Below, in pieces: positions 58,701-64,000 of a DNA stretch of 64,000 nucleotides. Positions within the stretch are counted from its first letter, which is position 1; every line of letters begins with the position of its first letter. Origin of the DNA: Corbicula japonica (Eukaryota > Mollusca > Bivalvia > Venerida > Cyrenidae); contig JAZAYU010000015.1 in NCBI GenBank assembly GCA_038501625.1, positions 6,842,991 to 6,906,990 of the forward strand, given 5' to 3'. The notes under the pieces were generated by a model. The model was given only the letters and a program-made list of their open reading frames with translations. It did not search any database and was not told where the DNA came from. Made by a program: the position numbers and the translations under genes.

Positions 58701-61700
58701 GAGCTGCACACAAATATAATTTCAATAGAGGTGATAACATTATTATTATTGCATCTAGAAACTTAAAACTCAATGATACAAACAATCTTTTGTATTATTT
58801 ATCTTTGAACACCTGTAAATTTATACAGCAAAAATATTGATTTTCTTAGGTATTTACTTATCTACCAAGCTTGACTTAATGGCATCAATTTTGATTACTT
58901 GAAGTATGTAAAATTTTATCATTAGTTGATGCCCAATAAATGCACCTTTTACTAAAACAACACTAAAACTTGTCTTTTTGCAAGCTTTCTTGTAAAGTGA
59001 TTGTCTAAACAAATAAAAAAATTTAAAACTGTCACACTTTTTTGTCACATTCCTGACATTTTTTGCCCATTATTTTAGAATATTAAAAGGGCATGATGAA
59101 ACACCTCTTCAAAATAGGAAAATGGTACTAACAGTTTTTTATACATTTTTATTGCAGGAAAACCCAACCTAGCCTTTTTTATAAACAGCCTTATCAGTTT
59201 TACAGAGAGAAATTGTGACATGATTAATATGCATAACCTTGTTAATTTTTATGCTCCCCGAAGAAATTTGGGGGAGCATATAGTCGGCGGGTTGTCCGTG
59301 CATCCATCTGTCTGTTCAAGCTAGTCACTTGTTAGGTACCAGTAAGTGCTTAATCAACACACATTTCCATTCATTCTGTTGTGTCTTATTGAATACATTT
59401 TGCTTGTTGGATGGTTTTAAACAAAAGAAATACCCAACAATAGTTCAACTGTGAGAACGTCCATCCGTCAGTCCGTACATCACACATTCGTGTCCAGCCC
59501 ATAACTTTTTAATTTTGAAGGTCACAGCATGACCTTGCAGCAAAATCGTGTTCAGGCCAATACCTTTTTTATTTAAAGTCGGATTTTGAAATTATTTCAC
59601 AGAAATAATCACCATAATGTGACAACATATCACGCGCAGCATTTGGGTCGCTACCTTAAAGGTCAAGGTCACAGCATGACCTTGTAGCAAAATGGTGTCA
59701 GGCCCATAACTTTTTTACTTGAAGTTGGATTTAAAATTTATTTCACAGAAATGATCACCATAATGAGACGACATTTTGTGTGCAACATTTGGGTTGCTAT
59801 CTTTGAAGGTCAAATTCACAGCATGACCTTGTAGGAAATCGGATTTTGAAATTATTTCACAGAAATGATCACCATAATGAGACGACCTGTCACACAACTC
59901 TTTGGTCACTACCTTGAAGGTCAAGGTAACAGCATGACCTGGAAGCCAAATCGTGTCCTGTCTATAACTTTGTTTTTTATAGTTGGTTTTAAAAATTATT
60001 TCATTATGACCTTGAAGCTGAATCATGTCTTTGTTATTTATAGTTGAATTTGAAAATTGTCACCCATCTTTGACGGTCTCTTGTTACTTTTATATTTGAA
60101 AGTATTTGACATTTTTACCTTCTACTTGGAATATATCATCTGCATGAACAAAGCCATCAATTTGAATGTTAACTCCTAGTTGACTATTTTTGAGTTATGT
60201 TCCAAAATGATTTTAATTTTCTGAATGTGTTTATGTCTGATATGCATCTTTCATTTTTTTTAAATATTTCTCAAAATATTGGTATGGAATGTAAAATAAA
60301 TGTTCAGCATTATAACAAAGTTTTATGCACACAGATTGTCGGTAATGTGATGTAACACAGAATAAAATTGCCTTATTTTTAACTTTTCAGAGACCTGACA
60401 GATATTGCATTTACTGCAAGAAAAAGGTTAAAAGTGGTAAACTCAGAATACACATAAAAAGAAAACACAAGGCGAATGCAGAGGTAGCAGAAGTATTGAA
60501 GCAACCAGTATCTGAACAACATCAGTTTTTTGAGACAAAACGGCGCGAAGGAATGTATGAGTTTAATCTTGGATTAATCTCCACAGCAGACAATAAAAAT
60601 TTGATGAGAGAAAAAATACCTAATAAGAATGAAGATCACGTTCAGTTTTGTTCAGGATGTAAGAAGTTTATATCAAACTATTCATTTTACAAACATAAAT
60701 GTGTATCACTGGACAGGAATCCAATCAATCTTGAACTCTTGCAGAAAAACAAACCTACAATGGACAATGACCTGGAATTTACTGCAATCTTGAATCAGTT
60801 CGGAGATGGAGAAGTGGAAGATTTATGCAGAGCTGACAATACTATCAAGGCAGTTGGGTATAGGCTATTTTACTTAAGAAGACATAACAAGATCCAGCAA
60901 GCGGTTCTGTGTAGAAGAGTGGTGAGAGAAATGAGGATTTTAGCAAATTTGTTTCTTGTTTTTAAGAATTTAGTTACAGAAGAAGTTTCAGTGGAATCAA
61001 TGTTTTCACAGAAGTATTTGTCAAAGCTGAGAGAAGCAGTCAATAGTGAAAAACTTGGATTGAGACCAGATATTGTAAATGCTGTAATTTTGCGCTCTAT
61101 TAAAAGTCTAATGGTACACTACTCAGTAACGATGCAGGATGAAAAATACAGAGAACTTAAACTGTTTAAAGATGATCATAAATCACTAGAAATGATTTCA
61201 AGTGCAACACAGTGTGAAATGAACTCTGAGGAACAGTCAAGGCACCCTAGAAATGCTCTTAAGGAATTGGAGGTTGAGAAATTGAAGAATTTTATTTCTG
61301 GAGAATTAGTTGACACTGTGAAGAACTTTACCATTGAAAAATATAGATGGCTTCAGACTTTGATTATTGGAAGACTCGCACTTTTCAATGCCAGAAATGA
61401 GGAAGATCCTTCGCGCATAACTTGCAAGGAATTCCAGGAGGCCATTGACGATACTTTGCTTCCACCTCATGAAGTGGAAACAGTCAGTGACGAAGCTGAA
61501 AAATACTTAGTCGGTCAGTTCCATCGGGCTTACATGGAAGGAAATGGCAATAAGCATGTATTAGTCTTGATTCCCAAGGATCTCGTTCCCGGACTGAAAC
61601 TTCTTCTTGAAAATCGGGAAAATTATGGAATTAAAAAGGACAACTTGTTTTTGTTTGGTACAAAGTCATCAAGATCTCACACATCTGGTTGGCGCGCATT

Positions 61701-61953
61701 GAGTGACATATGTAGAGAAGCATCAGTTGATATGCCTGTGACTGCTTATGAAAATCGCCACTGGTTGTCGACAATTTATGCCAGCTTTGACGTAAATCCA
61801 GAGCAAAAACAGAGTTTTTTGGATCACGTAGGTCATACCAGTTTAATCAACAAGGAAAACTTCCATGCATCCCAGGATAAAAGACATGTCAAGGTCATGG
61901 AAAGAATTCTTGATGAATCAGGTAGATTTTTACTCTTATCAGTTTGGCCATAA
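48994..61953 (+). CDS. gene C: zinc-finger protein with tyrosine-recombinase-like domain
   Basis: Six coding exons: 48994-49701, 50682-50742, 52567-52615, 53834-53927, 55883-56329 and 60391-61953. Phases agree throughout, giving 973 residues from the first ATG, or 957 from ATG 49042, which matches the gene B start. It has an acidic N-terminus, a C2H2 finger (C198, C201, H214), a half finger, then two copies of a module with a C-x2-C-x11-H-x4-H finger and a C-x2-C...H-x-C knuckle. The last 250 residues resemble tyrosine recombinases: R788 (or N789), R909, G934-H935. F944, nine residues after H935, replaces the nucleophile Tyr. Zinc fingers joined to a recombinase-like domain recall Crypton-type proteins expanded in invertebrates. 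Probably a domesticated, DNA-binding, inactive protein. AATAAA lies at 61965. Confidence 0.78.
50682..50742 (+). CDS. gene C exon 2 (61 nt)
   Basis: After GTTTGTTACAG; ends ACAA|GTAAGT. Encodes KCQNRLCSQFRLTQQTVNQ. As in gene B it supplies the second Cys of CEKC, but Gln stands where the first His should be. It is the first, full-length unit of the 70 bp array that follows. Confidence 0.76.
50700..51460 (+). repeat. 70 bp tandem array spanning exon 2 and its 5' splice site
   Basis: GTAAGTGTTT recurs at 50743, 50813, 50883, 50953, 51023, 51093 and 51163, exactly 70 bp apart, then at 51254. Degenerate units continue to about 51460. Each unit has about 40 bp of exon 2-like sequence (agattaactcaacccacag, tcaatcaaacag), the donor, and a 'tctcaaaag' that could serve as a weak acceptor. 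About eight clear and three decayed units. Confidence 0.9.
51545..51735 (+). repeat. interspersed repeat, copy 2
   Basis: Same order of words as 35910-36105 ('ttaccaccttggaacggtca', 'ggtttaaaccaggtt'). Its end runs into the 30 bp array. Confidence 0.6.
51746..51921. repeat. minisatellite, six 30 bp units
   Basis: Six copies of 'gcagaaattggggatagc' + 'gtgcacattgag', essentially identical. Thirty is divisible by three, so long open frames run through it on both strands; they have no other coding support. It lies in gene C intron 2. Confidence 0.93.
52110..52200 (-). repeat. tRNA-derived SINE, minus strand
   Basis: Complement reads ccggctagttcagtcagtag, with an A-box-like TAGTTCAGTCAG, then gcgggtttgcacca with a B-box-like GGTTTGCACC about 40 nt later. 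Ends 'gtagaggcaatatcattt'. This is the Pol III promoter layout of a tRNA-type SINE head. Confidence 0.6.
52350..52445 (-). repeat. second, diverged copy of the same SINE
   Basis: Shares 'aatgatattgcctctact', 'agccatgcaattt' and the spacing of 52110-52200. Its B box is damaged (tggtttgttcc). Confidence 0.5.
52567..52615 (+). CDS. gene C exon 3 (49 nt)
   Basis: After TTTCTTTCAG; ends GTCAG|GTTTGT. Encodes ERQQNCKLCFMKCTV. Nearly identical to gene B exon 3 and the last point where the two genes align. Confidence 0.8.
53158..53290 (+). CDS. possible alternative terminal exon of gene C
   Basis: An excellent acceptor (TATCTACCTGTTTCTACAG) opens a frame in phase with exon 3. It encodes about 44 residues (RQMVMSGENRHQRLGNIFSD...) to TAA at 53288, with AATAAA at 53310. 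It cannot be an internal exon: using its GTGAGA donor would put exon 4 out of frame. Skipping it joins exon 3 to exon 4 in frame. It would make a short, recombinase-free isoform. Confidence 0.45.
53834..53927 (+). CDS. gene C exon 4: Ser/Lys/Asn linker
   Basis: After TTAATTCAG; ends AAACAC|GTAAGT. Encodes LTDVLKSTSSSKKNTNETND..., a flexible polar linker between the N-terminal finger region and the recombinase part. Open only in the phase that fits exon 3. Confidence 0.72.
55093..55120 (+). repeat. poly-C tract
   Basis: A run of about 17 C within C-rich DNA, unusual in this AT-rich window. It lies beside the large palindrome. Confidence 0.85.
55144..55316. repeat. large imperfect palindrome
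   Basis: Arms of about 80 nt (acagttatttcata...gttttgaactgttgcccg and complement) around a short GC-rich centre (aggccaccggc). A second pair (ctgttttattacctgatc at 55313 and its complement at 55843) suggests it is one end of a larger TIR element reaching to about 55860, just before gene C exon 5. Confidence 0.75.
55883..56329 (+). CDS. gene C exon 5: first zinc-finger module
   Basis: After TTAATTTTGTAG; ends AAGAAG|GTGAGA. Encodes RYCFFCKKMVKGGKLRRHIK then RQH (residues 310-330), the segment VLKQPVSKQHKFFETIRRLG, and a second knuckle VCSGCKKFVSNKYFYKHEC. It is a tandem duplicate of the first 150 codons of exon 6, roughly two thirds identical, and ends at the point ADKTIK that aligns with ADNTIK there. 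Confidence 0.76.
56970..57893 (+). mobile_element. HINE-like element, 166 bp core repeats (family 1)
   Basis: Starts AGCTGAGCTTTTGTGATCGC and ends CAGGTGAGCGATATAGGGCC...GGCCCTCTTGTTT. The core word 'aaaccacaagg' recurs at 57195, 57361, 57527 and 57693, exactly 166 bp apart, with a shortened last unit. Each unit has an inverted gacccc/ggggtc pair. It lies in gene C intron 5. Confidence 0.8.
59248..60090 (+). mobile_element. HINE-like element (family 4)
   Basis: Starts with a hairpin end, tgctccccgaagaaatttgg + gggagca, then 'gtccgtgcatccatctgtct'. Cores carry 'aaggtcaaggtcacagcatg' and 'atttcacagaaatgatcacc'. Ends near 'gacggtctcttgttac'. It lies in gene C intron 5. Confidence 0.7.
60391..61953 (+). 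CDS. gene C exon 6: second finger module and tyrosine-recombinase-like domain
   Basis: After AACTTTTCAG. The first 150 codons repeat exon 5 (RYCIYCKKKVKSGKLRIHIK, CSGCKKFISNYSFYKHKC). A helical region follows, then the recombinase-like core: LALFNARNEEDPSRI (first Arg region, near residue 788), HVLVLIPKDLVPGLKLLLENR, KDNLFLFGTK, YENRHWLSTIYA (second Arg, R909; Tyr at the usual His three residues before), and DHVGHTSLINKENF (H935; Phe at the Tyr position). It ends at TAA 61951, with AATAAA at 61965. Confidence 0.82.
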   Translation, partial: RPDRYCIYCKKKVKSGKLRIHIKRKHKANAEVAEVLKQPVSEQHQFFETKRREGMYEFNLGLISTADNKNLMREKIPNKNEDHVQFCSGCKKFISNYSFYKHKCVSLDRNPINLELLQKNKPTMDNDLEFTAILNQFGDGEVEDLCRADNTIKAVGYRLFYLRRHNKIQQAVLCRRVVREMRILANLFLVFKNLVTEEVSVESMFSQKYLSKLREAVNSEKLGLRPDIVNAVILRSIKSLMVHYSVTMQDEKYRELKLFKDDHKSLEMISSATQCEMNSEEQSRHPRNALKELEVEKLKNFISGELVDTVKNFTIEKYRWLQTLIIGRLALFNARNEEDPSRITCKEFQEAIDDTLLPPHEVETVSDEAEKYLVGQFHRAYMEGNGNKHVLVLIPKDLVPGLKLLLENRENYGIKKDNLFLFGTKSSRSHTSGWRALSDICREASVDMPVTAYENRHWLSTIYASFDVNPEQKQSFLDHVGHTSLINKENFHASQDKRHVKVMERILDESGRFLLLSVWP

Positions 61954-61964
61954 TTGTATAGTTG

Positions 61965-61970
61965 AATAAA
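61965..61970 (+). terminator. gene C polyadenylation signal
   Basis: AATAAA 12 nt after the gene C stop codon. The HINE-like element begins about 45 bp further on, so the 3' untranslated region is short or runs into the element. Confidence 0.5.
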
Positions 61971-62015
61971 TCAAAGGGATACACATGGTGATTTTAGGCC
62001 TGTTGTTTGATTCCT

Positions 62016-63562
62016 TTTTGTGTCGCCTGCGATAGCAGGTAGACACATAGGGATCCTATTGTCCGGCGGCGGCGTCATCAGCGACATCGTCGTCGTCGGC
62101 AGTGCCGCCCTCCAGTAGTCCCCCAACTTTAACATGAAACTTAATGTTGCCTATAACTTTGAAAGTACTTGTCCTATTCACTCCATACTAGGAATATATC
62201 ATCAGCATGAACAATGCCATCTGTGACGACAAGAATGATAATTCCAGTTTCAATAATTTTTGAGTAATGCCCCTTTCAAATGCAACTTTAACATGAAACT
62301 TAATGCTGCCTTTAACTTTGAAAGTACTTATCCTATTCACTTCATACTTGGAATTTATCATCAGCATGAACAATGCCATCTGTGACGACAAGAATGATAA
62401 CTCCAGTTTCAATAATTTTTGAGTAATGCCCCTTTCAAATGTAACATGAAACTTAATGTTGCCTATAACTTTGAAAGTACTTGTCCTATTCACTTCATAC
62501 TTGGAATATATCATCAACATGAACAAGCCCATTTGTGATGACAAGAATGATAACCCCAGTTTCAATAATTTTTGAGTTATGCCCCTTCAAAATACAACTT
62601 TAACATGAAACTTAATGTTGCCTAAAACTGATTGTACTTTTCCTATTCACTTCATACTTGGAATATATTATCAGCATGAACAACAACAGCGGTTACAACA
62701 AGAATCATAACTCCAGTTTCAATATTTTGGAGTTATGCCCCTTTCAAATGCAACTTTAACATGAAACTTAATGTTGCCTATAACTTTAAAAGTACTTGTC
62801 CTGTTCACTTCAAACTTGGAATACATTATCAGCATGAACAACAACATTGGTAACAACAAGAATCATAACTCCTGTTTGACTATATTTTGAGTTATGCCCC
62901 TTTCAAATGCAAATTTCACATGAAACTTAATGTTGCGTATAATTTGAAAGTACTTGTCCTATTCATTCAATTCTTGGATTGTATCAACATGAACAGTGCC
63001 ATCGACGATAACAAAAATAATTACTCCTGTTTCAGTATTTTTTGAGTACCGTAATGCCCCTTTCAAATGCAACTTTAACATGAAACTTAATGTTGACTTA
63101 AACTTTCAAATTACTTATCCTATTCTCTTAATACTCAGAATATTTTATCAACATGAACATCGTCATCTGTGACATGTTATACCCCTTTCAAATGCAACTT
63201 TAATATGAAACCTTATGTTGCATATAACTTTTAAAGTACTTGTCCTATTCACTTAATACCTGGAATATATCATCTGCATGAACAACGGCATTGGTGACAA
63301 AAAGAATGAAAACTCTGGTTTGTATATTAAATGCAACTTTAATATGATAATGCTGGCTGTAACATTGAAAGTACTTGTCCAATTTACTTAATACTTTAGT
63401 TTAGCCCATTTCAAATGCAATTAAGGTGACACATGTGTTCCATGGTTTAGTATTGCAATAAACTTGAATTAAGTTTTTTTTAGCATATATGATTAAACAT
63501 AGGCCCATGTTTCAACTCTTTGCAAGCAGGTGACACGTGTTTCGCGGAACACCAAATTCTAG
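62016..63562 (-). mobile_element. pearl/HINE-like element, 159 bp core family, inverted copy
   Basis: Complement of the 4498-6096 layout: it starts GTGTCGCCTGCGATAGCAGG, then a GC-rich cggcggcg stretch, about eight core units (cttaatgttgcctataactt, caagaatgataactccagtt) and the tgcaagcaggtgacacgtgt end. Core units in its first half are the least diverged. It begins directly after gene C. Confidence 0.78.
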
Positions 63563-63594
63563 TTTGATTTATGATGAGTTGATCAAAGACAAAT

Positions 63595-64000
63595 AGCTAG
63601 TAATACTTAACAATGTGTTGCTCTGTCTGTCTGTCTATTCCAAATTATTTTGTCTGGAGCATATCTCCAAAACTGTTTGACCTACTGACTTCAAACTTTT
63701 GAGGTTATATAGATCATGATAAGTAGGAGTGCAATGCATAAGAACGCTTACTCTACCTACTTTGATTATTGAATTATCATCCTAAGTTTATTTTTCTTGT
63801 CCATAAAATAACTTCAAACTTGCTGGATGGATTCACTTCAAACTTTGTATAATGAAGGTGCCTGGTGATGAGCAGAAGTGCCTTGCACAAAAACCATTAC
63901 TGTGCCTTCGTTAATTGTTGAGTTATCTACATTGGGTTATCATAAATGTGTTATCATAAACTAAAGATCAGATTGAAACATGTAATCACACATTAATCAA
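63595..64000 (+). repeat. partial HINE-like repeat at the right edge
   Basis: Contains 'ctctgtctgtctgtctattc' and two loose core copies sharing 'ttcaaacttt' and 'gcataaga'/'gccttgca' words. It continues past the window. Confidence 0.4.

Overview
This is animal nuclear DNA, AT-rich, with spliced genes separated by long introns and crowded with non-autonomous transposons. The commonest repeats have hairpin or inverted-repeat ends around arrays of about 147-166 bp core repeats. They look like the pearl/HINE (Helentron-associated) elements known from bivalves, so a bivalve or other mollusc is the best guess. The species cannot be named from this window. All exon models below rest on reading GT/AG sites, phase and homology between copies by eye; no transcript data were available.

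Three spliced genes are supported. Gene A (minus strand, 14320 down to about 1180, 11 coding exons whose phases all agree, about 1350 residues) encodes a Gln-rich nuclear RNA-binding protein. Its order is a polyglutamine N-terminus, RRM, Ser/Arg-rich region, second RRM and matrin-type C2H2 zinc finger, which resembles the Matrin-3/RBM20/ZNF638 group. Upstream of it, in the opposite direction, is a 2.7 kb pogo/Tigger transposon (14910-17593) with near-perfect ends and one nonsense codon just after its third catalytic Asp.

The middle of the window (17.6-26 kb) is mostly repeats: a TIR element (18320-20482), a young-looking MITE with about 90 bp terminal inverted repeats (20793-21723) and a frameshifted coding-like remnant (23840-24110).

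Genes B (30537-35765) and C (48994-61953) are tandem paralogues about 18.5 kb apart on the plus strand. They share a putative 5' non-coding exon, an acidic N-terminus with one C2H2 finger, and two small exons of 61 and 49 nt. After that they diverge completely. B ends in a short basic C-terminus that I cannot identify. C continues into two tandem-duplicated zinc-finger exons and a tyrosine-recombinase-like domain. In C the residue nine positions after the conserved Gly-His, where the catalytic Tyr should be, is Phe, which suggests a domesticated and catalytically inactive recombinase.

The most unusual observation is that both paralogues have tandem repeats running across a 5' splice site. Gene B has five exact 45 bp copies at the end of exon 1, each with an in-frame GAG|GTAAAT donor. 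Gene C has an array of 70 bp units over exon 2, each with a GTAAGT donor. Gene C intron 1 also holds a 3.2 kb element with 25 bp perfect inverted ends and a dispersed CCCGTATCT motif. The rest of the 37-44 kb and 62-64 kb regions is HINE-like and other interspersed repeat DNA.
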